DNA of 64,000 nt from an uncultured Alteromonadaceae bacterium. Lineage in GTDB: Bacteria > Pseudomonadota > Gammaproteobacteria > Enterobacterales > Alteromonadaceae. The stretch is from NCBI GenBank assembly GCA_947501935.1, contig CANMXU010000027.1:1-64000 (forward strand). Reading direction: 5' to 3'. Shown here one piece after another: positions 35,484 to 44,327 of this stretch (positions are counted from its first letter, which is position 1; the number at the start of each line of letters is the position of its first letter). Both the position numbers and the translations under genes were made by a program. Under the pieces are notes generated by a model that saw only the letters and a program-made list of their open reading frames with translations, was not told the DNA's origin and did not search any database.

Positions 35484-36290
35484 ATGAATAAAGTTTTAGC
35501 AATAATCCTTACTGCAGGCTGCTTGTCTATAACGAGTATTGATAGCGCTCTAGCATCTGACACTGACTCTCTCAACCATGAACAAGAAGGGCGAGGAGAA
35601 GCGCGTGAGCGTATTGAACCGAAAGGCTTTTTATATGGCTTTGGCTTAGGGCTTAATCAAGAAATTTATCAAGGCTATGATTACCGTATTATCCCATTGC
35701 CGATTTTAGGCTACCGCAGTGAGAATTTAAGTATTTTAGGGCCTTTTGTCAGTTACGATATTGTTCAGCTAGGTGATGTTGAATTTACCGTGCAAGCAGC
35801 ACCTCGCTTTCAAGGCTTTGAGGAAGATGACAGTGAAGTGTTTAAAAATATGGATGAACGAAAGTTTTCCATGGACGCAGGGCTCGGAATTAAATATGAG
35901 AAACAAAATTGGAAGATCAGTTTATCGGGTATGTTTGACGTTTTAAACCGCTCAAACGGTTATCAGCTCAAAGCAGACTTAGGACGTGTATTTCGTTACG
36001 GACCGGTATTTGTTGAACCGAGTCTTTCCATAAGTTATTTAGATAGCGACCATGTTGACTATTACTACGGTGTTAAATCACATGAAACTAATGAACTAAC
36101 CTATGTATATAAGGGAGAGTCTGCCCTTAATGGCACAATAGGGTTATCTGTTGCCACTCCAATATTTTTCAGCGGTTTTACCATGTTTGCGGTTGACTAC
36201 ACTCGTTATGATTCAACGGTAACTAACAGCCCATTAGTTGACCAAAACCATAATATCAGCGTGCGCTTAATGTTTAGCAAGTTCTTCTAA
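35484..36290 (+). CDS. MipA/OmpV family outer membrane protein
   Basis: The 268-residue protein has an N-terminal signal peptide (MNKVLAIILTAGC ... ALA) and a beta-rich body ending in Phe (MFSKFF), typical of outer-membrane barrels. The segments YGFGLGLNQEIYQGYDY and IIPLPILGYRSENLSI match the MipA/OmpV family, whose members scaffold murein enzymes or act as outer-membrane proteins of poorly known function. ATG at 35484 is chosen because it gives a clean signal peptide; upstream in-frame codons would bury it. It stands alone between ppiD and recR. Confidence 0.85.
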   Translation: MNKVLAIILTAGCLSITSIDSALASDTDSLNHEQEGRGEARERIEPKGFLYGFGLGLNQEIYQGYDYRIIPLPILGYRSENLSILGPFVSYDIVQLGDVEFTVQAAPRFQGFEEDDSEVFKNMDERKFSMDAGLGIKYEKQNWKISLSGMFDVLNRSNGYQLKADLGRVFRYGPVFVEPSLSISYLDSDHVDYYYGVKSHETNELTYVYKGESALNGTIGLSVATPIFFSGFTMFAVDYTRYDSTVTNSPLVDQNHNISVRLMFSKFF

Positions 36291-36384
36291 ACGAGGTTTA
36301 AAGGCAAAACTGCTTGTCGAGTTCATGCTTTATTCATACACTAGCCGCTGATTTTGCCACTTTATAACAATCGTAGAAGCTTTT

Positions 36385-36990
36385 ATGAAATTTTCTCCTT
36401 TAGTACAAGAGTTAATCGACTCTTTTAAATGTTTACCGGGTGTTGGCGCAAAGTCGGCGCAGCGCATGGCGTTTCATTTACTTGAGCGTAATCGTCGTGG
36501 TGGCGCCAAATTAGCCCATTCACTTGATAAAGCCATGCTTGATGTTGGCCATTGTAATAACTGTCGAAACTTTACCGAGCAAAGCTTATGTGAAATTTGC
36601 AGCAGTGAAAAGCGTAAAATTAATGGTCAGTTATGTGTGGTTGAATCACCAGCTGATGTTATTGCTATTGAACAAACAGGCGAGTTTCAAGGACTGTATT
36701 TTGTTTTAATGGGGCATTTATCTCCCATAGATGGCATTGGCCCTGATGATTTAGGCCTTGATGTATTAGCTAACCAATTAGCTAAAGGTGAAATTAAAGA
36801 AGTGATCCTTGCGACTAACCCAACCGTGGAAGGCGAGGCCACAGCACATTATATTGCCGAGCTAACTGAGCAGTATCATGTAAATATTTCGCGTATTGCT
36901 CATGGCGTACCTGTTGGCGGCGAATTAGAATATGTTGACGGAAATACTTTGTCTCATGCACTTTCAGGTCGCAAAAACTATAATTTTTAA
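36385..36990 (+). CDS. recR: Recombination mediator RecR
   Basis: RecR works with RecO and RecF to load RecA at gaps. The 201-residue protein has the helix-hairpin-helix region (LPGVGAKSAQRMAF), a four-Cys zinc finger (CNNCRNFTEQSLCEIC), a Toprim domain (VVESPADVIAIE ... ATNPTVEGEATA) and the C-terminal Walker-B-like tail. It precedes htpG as in E. coli (dnaX-ybaB-recR-htpG); dnaX and ybaB are not upstream here. Confidence 0.97.
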   Translation: MKFSPLVQELIDSFKCLPGVGAKSAQRMAFHLLERNRRGGAKLAHSLDKAMLDVGHCNNCRNFTEQSLCEICSSEKRKINGQLCVVESPADVIAIEQTGEFQGLYFVLMGHLSPIDGIGPDDLGLDVLANQLAKGEIKEVILATNPTVEGEATAHYIAELTEQYHVNISRIAHGVPVGGELEYVDGNTLSHALSGRKNYNF

Positions 36991-37053
36991 CCCATTTTTA
37001 ACTCATTTTTGAAAGTGAAATTATCAGATATTTTCACTTTCCTGATAATTTCC

Positions 37054-37081
37054 CTTGAATTCTCTAATGACACCCCCACCT
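37054..37081 (+). promoter_or_regulatory. Sigma-32 (heat-shock) type promoter for htpG
   Basis: CTTGAA (37054-37059), 14 bases, then CCCCACCT (37074-37081). The -35 is perfect and the -10 differs at one fixed position from CCCCATNT. It lies about 118 bases before the htpG start. Confidence 0.65.
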
Positions 37082-37198
37082 TTTCAATAGCTCTGAAGTG
37101 AAGATATCCTTCAAGCATCCCATTTTTCTTTATCGCTAGTTCTATGTTATCGGTAAAGTATTAGCTTAATTGTAAAATTCAGATAGGAGAAGTTTCAG

Positions 37199-39160
37199 AT
37201 GTCTGAGACAAGTCAAAAAGAAGTTCATGGTTTTCAAACGGAAGTAAAACAGTTACTGCAACTGATGATCCACTCGTTATATTCAAACAAAGAAATCTTT
37301 TTACGTGAGTTAGTATCAAATGCAGCTGATGCGGCAGATAAACTACGTTTTAAAGCATTATCTGACGCAGATCTTTTTGAAGGTGACGGTGAACTTCGTG
37401 TTCGCGTAAGTGCAGATAAAGAAAATAATACCGTGACAATTTCTGATAACGGCATTGGTATGACTCATGATCAAATTGTTGAGCATTTAGGTACTATTGC
37501 AAAGTCTGGCACGGCTGAATTTTTCTCTCAACTATCAGGCGACCAAGCCTCTGACTCTCAATTAATTGGTCAATTTGGTGTTGGTTTTTACTCTGCATTT
37601 ATTGTTGCTGATAAAGTGACTGTTCGCTCACGTGCTGCCGGCGTTGCAGCAGCTGATGGTGTTGAGTGGGTAAGTGAAGGTGAAGGTGAATTCACTACCG
37701 CTAAAATTAATAAAGCTAATCGTGGTACTGACATTATTCTTCATTTAAAAGAAGACGAGTCAGAATTTGCTGATGATTGGCGCTTAAAGTCAATCGTGAC
37801 TAAGTACTCTGATCATATCTCTGTTTCGGTTGAAATGTTAACTGAAGAAGTACCTGCTGTTGAAGCCGTTAGCGAGGTAAAAGATGACGAAGGCAACGTA
37901 ACCGTTCCTGCTGTTGAGGCACAACCGGCAAAACCTGCACAGTGGAATCCAGTAAACAAAGCAACAGCACTTTGGACTCGTGAAAAAGCAGATGTTTCAG
38001 AAGATGAATATAAAGAATTTTATAAGCATGTTTCACATGATTTTGGTGACCCATTATTATGGGAGCATAACCGCGTAGAAGGTAAAACTGAATACACTTC
38101 ACTGTTATATATTCCTTCACGTGCACCGTTTGATATGCACAACCGTGAAAAACAACATGGCTTGAAATTATACGTACAACGTGTATTTATCATGGACGAT
38201 GCTGAGCAGTTCATGCCAACTTACCTACGTTTTGTTAAAGGTTTATTAGACTCAAATGATTTGCCATTAAACGTATCGCGTGAAATTTTACAAGACAGTA
38301 AAGTTACCCAAGCTATTCGTAAAGGCTGTACTAAGCGCGTGCTTAAAATGTTAGAGAAATTAGGCAAAAAAGATGCTGAAAAATATCAAACATTTTGGAA
38401 TGAATTTGGCCAAGTTTTAAAAGAAGGCCCAGCAGAAGATGCGAGTAACAAAGAGCAAGTCGCTAAATTATTACGCTTTGCCTCTACAGAAGCAGATACT
38501 GCCGTGCAATCGGCTTCGTTACCTCAATACATTGAGCGCATGAAAGAAGGCCAAGACAAAATTTACTACGTAGTAGCAGATAGCTTTGAAGCGGCGAAAA
38601 ATAGCCCGCATTTAGAAGTATTCCGCAAAAAAGGCATTGAAGTATTATTACTTTCAGACCGTATTGACGAATGGTTAGTGAGCCACTTAACTGAGTTTGA
38701 TGGCAAGCAGTTACAGTCAGTGACTCGTGGCGGTTTAGACCTAGGTGATATGGAAGATGAAGCCAGCAAAGAAGCGCAAGAAAAACTTGAGCAAGAATTT
38801 GATTCAGTGGTTGGCCGTATTAAAACTGCGCTAGAAGGAAAAGTAAAAGACGTTAAATTATCACAACGCTTAACTGACTCACCTGCGTGTATCGTAACCG
38901 ACGAGCATGATATGAGCAGCCAAATGATGAAGTTAATGCAATCTGTAGGTCAAGAAGTGCCAGATACCTTGCCAATTTTTGAAATTAACGCAGAGCATGA
39001 CCTAGTAAAACACGTTGCTGATGAACAAGACGACGAGCAGTTTAAACAGTGGACCGAAGTATTGTTCGAACAAGCGATGCTAGCTGAGCGCGGTAGTTTG
39101 AAAGATCCTGCCAGTTTTGTTGCACGTTTAAATAAGTTAATGCTTAGTTTAACAAAATAA
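37199..39160 (+). CDS. htpG: Molecular chaperone HtpG (bacterial Hsp90)
   Basis: HtpG is the ATP-dependent Hsp90 chaperone. The 653-residue protein has the GHKL ATPase motifs: ELVSNAADAADKLRF, SDNGIGM and GQFGVGFYSAF. The middle and C-terminal dimer domains follow. It is about 30 residues longer than E. coli HtpG because of an insertion at about 216-250 in the linker after the ATPase domain, with the word VPAVEA occurring twice. A heat-shock type promoter lies upstream and a strong terminator follows. Confidence 0.97.
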   Translation: MSETSQKEVHGFQTEVKQLLQLMIHSLYSNKEIFLRELVSNAADAADKLRFKALSDADLFEGDGELRVRVSADKENNTVTISDNGIGMTHDQIVEHLGTIAKSGTAEFFSQLSGDQASDSQLIGQFGVGFYSAFIVADKVTVRSRAAGVAAADGVEWVSEGEGEFTTAKINKANRGTDIILHLKEDESEFADDWRLKSIVTKYSDHISVSVEMLTEEVPAVEAVSEVKDDEGNVTVPAVEAQPAKPAQWNPVNKATALWTREKADVSEDEYKEFYKHVSHDFGDPLLWEHNRVEGKTEYTSLLYIPSRAPFDMHNREKQHGLKLYVQRVFIMDDAEQFMPTYLRFVKGLLDSNDLPLNVSREILQDSKVTQAIRKGCTKRVLKMLEKLGKKDAEKYQTFWNEFGQVLKEGPAEDASNKEQVAKLLRFASTEADTAVQSASLPQYIERMKEGQDKIYYVVADSFEAAKNSPHLEVFRKKGIEVLLLSDRIDEWLVSHLTEFDGKQLQSVTRGGLDLGDMEDEASKEAQEKLEQEFDSVVGRIKTALEGKVKDVKLSQRLTDSPACIVTDEHDMSSQMMKLMQSVGQEVPDTLPIFEINAEHDLVKHVADEQDDEQFKQWTEVLFEQAMLAERGSLKDPASFVARLNKLMLSLTK

Positions 39161-39194
39161 CTCCTTGATGTTTTTTCGACCTAGACTTTAGTAT

Positions 39195-39222
39195 AAAAAA
39201 GGGGCTAAAAAGCCCCTTTTTT
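39195..39222 (+). terminator. Intrinsic terminator after htpG
   Basis: A 12-bp stem aaaaaaggggct / agcccctttttt with loop aaaa. Confidence 0.92.
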
Positions 39223-39330
39223 GATCATTGTCTTGTATAGCTACTTGTTTGCATACAAATGAACTTGTATAGTGACGTCTTTAAAATTCGTCATCGAAAT
39301 TCTTTTAAATAATCATAGGGCGACATCGAT

Positions 39331-39975
39331 ATGCGCATTATTTTGTTAGGTGCACCGGGTGCAGGTAAAGGTACTCAAGCACAATTCTTAATGACTAAAT
39401 TTGGTATTCCACAAATCTCTACTGGCGACATGCTTCGTGCTGCAATTAAAGCAGGTACTGAGCTTGGTAAAAAAGCTAAAGAAGTAATGGATGCAGGTCA
39501 ATTAGTTTCAGATGAGTTGATCATCGGTTTAGTTAAAGAGCGCATTGCACAAGATGATTGCAAAGCCGGCTTTTTATTAGATGGCTTCCCTCGTACTATT
39601 CCACAAGCTGATGCTATGAAATCTAGCGGCGTGAATGTTGATAGCGTTATTGAATTTGATGTTGCTGATGAAGTTATTGTTGAACGTATGGGCGGACGTC
39701 GTGTTCACCCTGGTTCCGGTCGTGTTTACCATCTTGTTTATAACCCGCCTAAAACGGCAGGTAAAGATGATGAAACGGGTGATGATTTAGCTATTCGTCC
39801 TGACGATGAAGAAGCAACTGTACGTAAACGTTTAGGTATTTACCACGAGCAAACCAAGCCTTTAGTTGAGTATTACCAAGCAGAATCGAAAGCAGGTAAC
39901 TGTACTTATTTAACTATTGACGGTACTCAGCCAGTTGAACAAGTTAGCGCAATTTTAGCGGATAAATTAGCTTAA
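39331..39975 (+). CDS. adk: Adenylate kinase
   Basis: Adk balances AMP, ADP and ATP. The 214-residue protein has the P-loop GAPGAGKGTQ at residues 7-16, the DGFPRT motif and a long LID domain (about 122-160). The LID carries RRVHPGSGRVYH without the four zinc Cys found in Gram-positive enzymes. It follows htpG as in E. coli and ends in a terminator. Confidence 0.98.
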   Translation: MRIILLGAPGAGKGTQAQFLMTKFGIPQISTGDMLRAAIKAGTELGKKAKEVMDAGQLVSDELIIGLVKERIAQDDCKAGFLLDGFPRTIPQADAMKSSGVNVDSVIEFDVADEVIVERMGGRRVHPGSGRVYHLVYNPPKTAGKDDETGDDLAIRPDDEEATVRKRLGIYHEQTKPLVEYYQAESKAGNCTYLTIDGTQPVEQVSAILADKLA

Positions 39976-40000
39976 TCTTTACTAAAGCTTACACCGTCTA

Positions 40001-40028
40001 AAAAAAGCTCGCAGTGCGAGCTTTTTTT
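40001..40028 (+). terminator. Intrinsic terminator after adk
   Basis: Arms aaaaaagctcgca and tgcgagctttttt form a long stem with a very short loop, 25 bases after adk. Confidence 0.88.
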
Positions 40029-40075
40029 ATGCTTATAATATCTCTAAAGCGAAATTTAAAAGTTATGGAAAAGTA

Positions 40076-40480
40076 ATGGCCGATTTAGTTTATACCAGTA
40101 TCTATGCAAGCCTACTCGCCTTGATTTACATAGGTCTTGCAGCTTTTGTGATCAAACTGCGTTTTCAATATAAGGTTGGTATAGGGGACGGTGGTAATGA
40201 AAACTTAGCCAAAGCAATTCGCGTGCATGGAAATTTTTCTGAATATGTTCCGATAACTTTAATATTACTGTTAGTTTTTGAGTTAAATCATGCCGATAAA
40301 GTATGGTTGCATATTTTTGGCATTATGTTGGTAGTTGCTCGGTTATTACATGCCTTTGGTTTAAGTAAATCCATTGGCACCACCTACCAGCGTATTGCTG
40401 GCACGGTAATGAATGTCACCATAATTTTTCTATTATCTTTAGCAAATATAATGCTGATTTTTTTACAGCATTATTATTAG
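40076..40480 (+). CDS. MAPEG family membrane protein
   Basis: The 134-residue protein has four predicted membrane helices and the MAPEG family pattern: an early Arg/Lys loop after helix 1, then GNENLAKAIRVHGNFSEYVPITLILL and VVARLLHAFGLSKS. Eukaryotic members act on eicosanoids and glutathione. Bacterial ones are mostly of unknown substrate. It stands as a single gene between adk and the minus-strand elaA gene. Confidence 0.87.
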   Translation: MADLVYTSIYASLLALIYIGLAAFVIKLRFQYKVGIGDGGNENLAKAIRVHGNFSEYVPITLILLLVFELNHADKVWLHIFGIMLVVARLLHAFGLSKSIGTTYQRIAGTVMNVTIIFLLSLANIMLIFLQHYY

Positions 40481-40512
40481 GAGACTCTCACCGCCGTATT
40501 AATAGAAAATGC

Positions 40513-40971
40513 TTACTTAATCATGCCTATATGTGGAATGTCGTCTTCTAAATACACATCTCCTACCGATTTAAAACCATGGTGTTGATAAAAGCCTTGT
40601 AAGTGCTCTTGTGCCGATATTTTGATGGTTTGATTAGGAAAGTGTTGCTCACATAAGGTTAGAGCTTGTTGAATAAGTTGATGCCCTAAACCTTGACCTC
40701 GTGCTTGTGGGGCGATTATAACTCTCCCAATACTAATATAGTTTTCATAACTTAAACCTTTAGGCAGTATTCTTAAATAACTAGCGAGCTTACTATTACT
40801 ATAATTAAATAAATGCAGTGTTTGTGGGTGACGGTCGAGTTCGTCTAGGTCTGAGTAATAACAGGTTTGTTCAACTACAAACACGTCGATACGCAGTTTA
40901 AGTAAATCGTACAGTTCATTGGTATTGAGTTGGTTAAAGGTTTTTACTTGCCAGTTAATGTTGTCAGTCAT
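40513..40971 (-). CDS. elaA: GNAT family acetyltransferase, ElaA type
   Basis: The 152-residue protein follows the E. coli ElaA layout: LYDLLKLRIDVFVVEQTC near the N-terminus, the acetyl-CoA binding segment SIGRVIIAPQARGQGLGHQLIQ (about 81-102), the SAQEHLQGFYQHHGFK motif and the C-terminal PHIGM. The natural substrate of ElaA is not established. The ATG at 40971 is used. It is convergent with the MAPEG gene. Confidence 0.88.
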   Translation of the reverse strand: MTDNINWQVKTFNQLNTNELYDLLKLRIDVFVVEQTCYYSDLDELDRHPQTLHLFNYSNSKLASYLRILPKGLSYENYISIGRVIIAPQARGQGLGHQLIQQALTLCEQHFPNQTIKISAQEHLQGFYQHHGFKSVGDVYLEDDIPHIGMIK

Positions 40972-41022
40972 GCGCTTTCACTATGTGGTGGTCAGTATTT
41001 ATGTCAGATGCAGCGAGGTTAA

Positions 41023-41901
41023 CTATTTATTAAGAACGGTTATCTTATTCCGATCAATAAAAAATCCAGCCTCAGTATATGCTTTTTCAATGGCTTTGTT
41101 TGCTCTTAATTGTTGCAAACCTTTATTGATAGCAACAATGGCCTTACTACCCATAGGATGCTTTTTACTGATAACAAAATGGCGGCTGTCTTTAAGTATT
41201 ATGCCGATATTCTCAACCGGCACTAAATGAACTTTTTCCATGGAAAATGACTTGTCCTCACTCGAGTGAAAGGGCATGAGTAAAAAATCGACCCATTGCA
41301 TATTTACCATCCGCGCCATACTTAGCCATTCGTCTTCTCTAAATAATTTCTTTAATGGTAATTGCTCTAATGTCTGCCAGTCGGTGTGCCACTTAGGGGT
41401 TGATACTGCGGTAAGCTCAGATAAGTCATCGAGGGTTTTTATGTTTAAAACTTTAGTGTTTTGCGGGCAGGTATAAATGCCCGCAATATATTCACCATTG
41501 CGGACTACAGCATCAGAAATATAGAAATTTTCAGCTGATTTTTGCGCATCAGCTAACCAATACGAGTCAAAGCTTATTAGCAGCTTGCCGGTTTGTAGCA
41601 TTTTAGTATTTCGAAAGTTTACCTTACCGGGTACATACTTATACTTGTGTTTAAAACCGCCCAATACCAGTGCTTTTTGAGCGATGATCATATCAACAAC
41701 ATCACGGCGTATGTGCTTACCACTAAAGTCATTAATGGTTAAAATGTCTCTATCAGCAACAAACTCTATATAGTCATGATAAACATCATCTCTGATATAA
41801 ATAATAATTTCATTGTTATCAGCAAGAGCTGGTCTTACAGGAAAAACTGCATAAAGACAGATTAATAGCAATAGTTGAAAGTAGGATCTAATTAAGTGCA
41901 T
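41023..41901 (-). CDS. Periplasmic solute-binding-protein-like (SBP family 3 type)
   Basis: The 292-residue product has a signal peptide (about residues 1-27, ending RPALA) and the two-lobe layout of family 3 solute-binding proteins. TINDFSGKHIR appears early, and SKKHPMGSKAIVAINKGLQQL near the end resembles the closing helix of that fold. No permease or ATPase gene is adjacent. In Alteromonadales such orphan proteins are common and some serve sensory roles; the ligand cannot be told from sequence. Assignment to the fold is moderately sure. Confidence 0.7.
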   Translation of the reverse strand: MHLIRSYFQLLLLICLYAVFPVRPALADNNEIIIYIRDDVYHDYIEFVADRDILTINDFSGKHIRRDVVDMIIAQKALVLGGFKHKYKYVPGKVNFRNTKMLQTGKLLISFDSYWLADAQKSAENFYISDAVVRNGEYIAGIYTCPQNTKVLNIKTLDDLSELTAVSTPKWHTDWQTLEQLPLKKLFREDEWLSMARMVNMQWVDFLLMPFHSSEDKSFSMEKVHLVPVENIGIILKDSRHFVISKKHPMGSKAIVAINKGLQQLRANKAIEKAYTEAGFFIDRNKITVLNK

Positions 41902-41947
41902 AGATACGCTTCCTAGCTGTGATAAGTAAATTATTAGTCATGAATAT

Positions 41948-41975
41948 AAAAAAAGACACCTAAAGGTGTCTTTTT
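41948..41975 (-). terminator. Terminator at the end of the his operon
   Basis: Stem aaaaagacacc / ggtgtcttttt with loop taaa lies 25 bases beyond the hisIE stop on the minus strand. Flanking A and T tracts allow use in both directions. Confidence 0.85.
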
Positions 41976-41999
41976 AGCTGTTAAGTCGCAGTGCGATAT

Positions 42000-42620
42000 T
42001 TATTTTTTATGACGTTTTTGCAAAACTTCCATCACTTCTGAAAGGGCGATATTTTGATCTTTAAGTAATACTAGCGTGTGGTAAAACAAGTCAGCACATT
42101 CGCCTAAAAATTCTTCTTTGCTTTCAGCAAGGGCGGCAATAACGACTTCTACGCCTTCTTCACCAACTTTTTGCGCAACTTTATTAGTGCCACGAGAAAG
42201 TAACTTAGCAGTGTAGCTGTCTTCAACACTGTCATTGGCGCGTTTATCAACAAAGCGTTCAAGGTGGCTTAAAAAGTTTTGCTGGCTTAATTGCTCTTCA
42301 GGGAAGCACGAGTCGGTATTTAAGTGACACGTTGGTCCATTAGGATTGGCAGCAATTAATAAGCAGTCTTGGTCGCAATCCGCTAATACTTGAGTTACAT
42401 CTAAGGTATTGTTTGAGCTTTCGCCTTTCATCCATAAACGCTGTTTTGAGCGGCTAAAAAAAGTCGCTTTGCCAGAGGTTAAGGTTGCGGTTAATGCTTC
42501 TTGATTCATAAAACCTTGCATTAATACTGTGCCGGTTGCCGCGTCTTGAATAATGGCTGGAATTAAATTATCCATTTTAGCCCAAGCTAGTTCTTGGCTG
42601 TTTTCTAACGTTACTAACAT
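42000..42620 (-). CDS. hisI: Bifunctional phosphoribosyl-AMP cyclohydrolase / phosphoribosyl-ATP pyrophosphatase
   Basis: The 206-residue fusion carries steps 2 and 3 of histidine synthesis. The N-terminal cyclohydrolase has the LMQGFMNQEAL and metal site LADCDQDCLL ... CHLNTDSCF motifs. The C-terminal pyrophosphohydrolase has GEEGVEVVIAA and the ECADLFYHTLVLL helix. It is last in the operon, and its start overlaps the hisF end by seven bases. Confidence 0.97.
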   Translation of the reverse strand: MLVTLENSQELAWAKMDNLIPAIIQDAATGTVLMQGFMNQEALTATLTSGKATFFSRSKQRLWMKGESSNNTLDVTQVLADCDQDCLLIAANPNGPTCHLNTDSCFPEEQLSQQNFLSHLERFVDKRANDSVEDSYTAKLLSRGTNKVAQKVGEEGVEVVIAALAESKEEFLGECADLFYHTLVLLKDQNIALSEVMEVLQKRHKK

Positions 42621-43390
42621 ACTCGAATCTCGATATTTTCACTGCGTAAGTAATTTTTCAAATCACTGATCGCAATTACGCCTTTGTGGAAAACGCTGGC
42701 AGCTAGTGCGCCGTCAACATCAGCTTGTTGATATACGTCTTTAAAATGCTCGATTGTACCTGCGCCGCCTGAAGCGATAAGCGGAATGTTACATACCGCG
42801 CGTGCTTGTTTAAGCTGTGCTAGGTCGTAACCTTGGCGAACACCGTCTTGGTTCATGCAGTTTAATACAATTTCACCAGCGCCGTATTCTTGTACTTTTT
42901 TGATCCACTCAAAAGTGGTCCAGCTGGTTTTTTGTGTGCGGCTTTCATCACCAGTAAATTGATAAACTTGGTACTCGCCAACGTCTTCATTATAAAAACT
43001 GTCGATGCCAACGACTACACATTGCTGACCAAAGTGGTCGGCTAGGCGTGAAATAAGTTTAGGATCTTGCAGGGCAGGCGAGTTAATACTGATTTTGTCT
43101 GCGCCCATCATTAATATTTCTTGGGCATCGGCTTCACTTTTTATGCCGCCAGCCACACAAAAGGGAATATCAATCACTTCAGCAATGCGGCTAACCCAGC
43201 TTTTATCTACAACGCGGCCGTCAGAGCTGGCAGTAATGTCATAAAAAACTAATTCGTCGGCACCAGCCTCGGCATATTGTTGTGCTAGCGGTACGATGTC
43301 GCCAATAATTTCGTGGTTTCGGAATTTAACGCCTTTAACCACTTTGCCATCACGTACATCTAAGCAAGGAATTATTCTACGAGCTAACAT
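42614..43390 (-). CDS. hisF: Imidazole glycerol phosphate synthase subunit HisF
   Basis: HisF is the cyclase (TIM-barrel) half of IGP synthase and uses ammonia from HisH. The 258-residue protein starts MLARRIIPCLDVRDGKVVKG, the family N-terminus with the first catalytic Asp. The second lies in the DGVRQGYDL segment. ATG at 43390 is preceded by ggag at 8-base spacing. The frame is open 27 codons further upstream into the hisA end, but that part is not family-like. A 58-base gap separates it from hisA. Confidence 0.97.
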   Translation of the reverse strand: MLARRIIPCLDVRDGKVVKGVKFRNHEIIGDIVPLAQQYAEAGADELVFYDITASSDGRVVDKSWVSRIAEVIDIPFCVAGGIKSEADAQEILMMGADKISINSPALQDPKLISRLADHFGQQCVVVGIDSFYNEDVGEYQVYQFTGDESRTQKTSWTTFEWIKKVQEYGAGEIVLNCMNQDGVRQGYDLAQLKQARAVCNIPLIASGGAGTIEHFKDVYQQADVDGALAASVFHKGVIAISDLKNYLRSENIEIRVC

Positions 43391-43448
43391 GGAGATTTCT
43401 CCAATACTGTGCGTACAGCTTTCTCGGTAGTTAAAAGTAAAGTTAAAA

Positions 43449-44186
43449 CTAAGCGTTTGGCCAGCATGCAATTGCCTCCTCTAGGGTAAACTTACCTTCA
43501 AGTAATGAACGGCCTAAAATAACGCCACTAACGCCACTACCAATTAAAGCTTTTATATCGGCTAAGCTGCCAATGCCGCCAGAAGCTTGCCATTGAATGC
43601 TTGGGTATTTTTTGCAAAGTTCAATGTATAAATCAACATTGGTACCCGTTAAGGTGCCGTCTTTACTTATGTCGGTACATAATACGTGTTTTAAACCTAC
43701 TTTAATGTAGTCGTCAACTAAGTCTTCAATGGTTACGCCGCTGTCTTTTATCCAGCCGTGTGTTGGTAATTGCTTGTTGCCATTTTCGTCAATGCGTACA
43801 TCTAAGGCTAAAACGATTTTATCGCCGCCGTAGGTTTCTATCCACTGGCGAACTAACTGTGGCTCTTTAATCGCTAAGCTACCAATTACTACGCGGTCAG
43901 CGCCAAGGGCCAATAATTCTTTAACATCTTGTTCGTTACGAATACCACCGCCCACTTGAATGGTCATGCTTGGGTGGTCAACAACAGTGCTTAATACTGA
44001 AAGCTGACGCTTGTTGCTGTCTTTGGCGCCGTCTAAGTCAACAAAGTGCATAACGGTGGCACCAGCGTTAGCATAAACTTGTTGGCGCTCTTTTGGGGTA
44101 TATTGGTATTGCGTTTTTTGCTGATAATCTCCTTGAAAAAGGCGGACTACTTGACCATCTATTAGGTCAATTGCTGGGATCATCAT
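43449..44186 (-). CDS. hisA: Phosphoribosylformimino-AICAR ribotide isomerase
   Basis: HisA is the TIM-barrel isomerase of step 4. The 245-residue protein, the same length as in E. coli, begins MMIPAIDLIDGQVVRLFQGDY and has IQVGGGIRN and TDISKDGTLTG with the two catalytic Asp. ATG at 44186 has ggag nine bases before it; a second ATG follows directly. It is separated from hisH by 141 bases that contain a hairpin. Confidence 0.97.
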   Translation of the reverse strand: MMIPAIDLIDGQVVRLFQGDYQQKTQYQYTPKERQQVYANAGATVMHFVDLDGAKDSNKRQLSVLSTVVDHPSMTIQVGGGIRNEQDVKELLALGADRVVIGSLAIKEPQLVRQWIETYGGDKIVLALDVRIDENGNKQLPTHGWIKDSGVTIEDLVDDYIKVGLKHVLCTDISKDGTLTGTNVDLYIELCKKYPSIQWQASGGIGSLADIKALIGSGVSGVILGRSLLEGKFTLEEAIACWPNA

Positions 44187-44288
44187 AATTTTTGCTCCAA
44201 ATGTCGCTCTTTTTGCGACTTCTACTTTAAAAGTACTCATTTATATTGATAAATTTTGTACTTTTGCATTGTGCTTATATAAACGTAA

Positions 44289-44315
44289 GGTTTCAAATAG
44301 CTAACATTTGAAGCC
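44289..44315 (-). promoter_or_regulatory. Hairpin in the hisH-hisA gap
   Basis: Arms ggtttcaaat and atttgaagcc pair over 10 positions (one G-T) with a 7-base loop, just past the hisH stop. It could be an mRNA processing or stability element within the operon. There is no T tract, so it is not an obvious terminator. Confidence 0.4.
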
Positions 44316-44327
44316 TAAATGTCTACT

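Noticed and set aside
43391..43471. Upstream extension of hisF overlapping the hisA end
   Set aside because: The HisF family starts at MLARRIIPCLDV, which has its own Shine-Dalgarno; the upstream part is not family-like.
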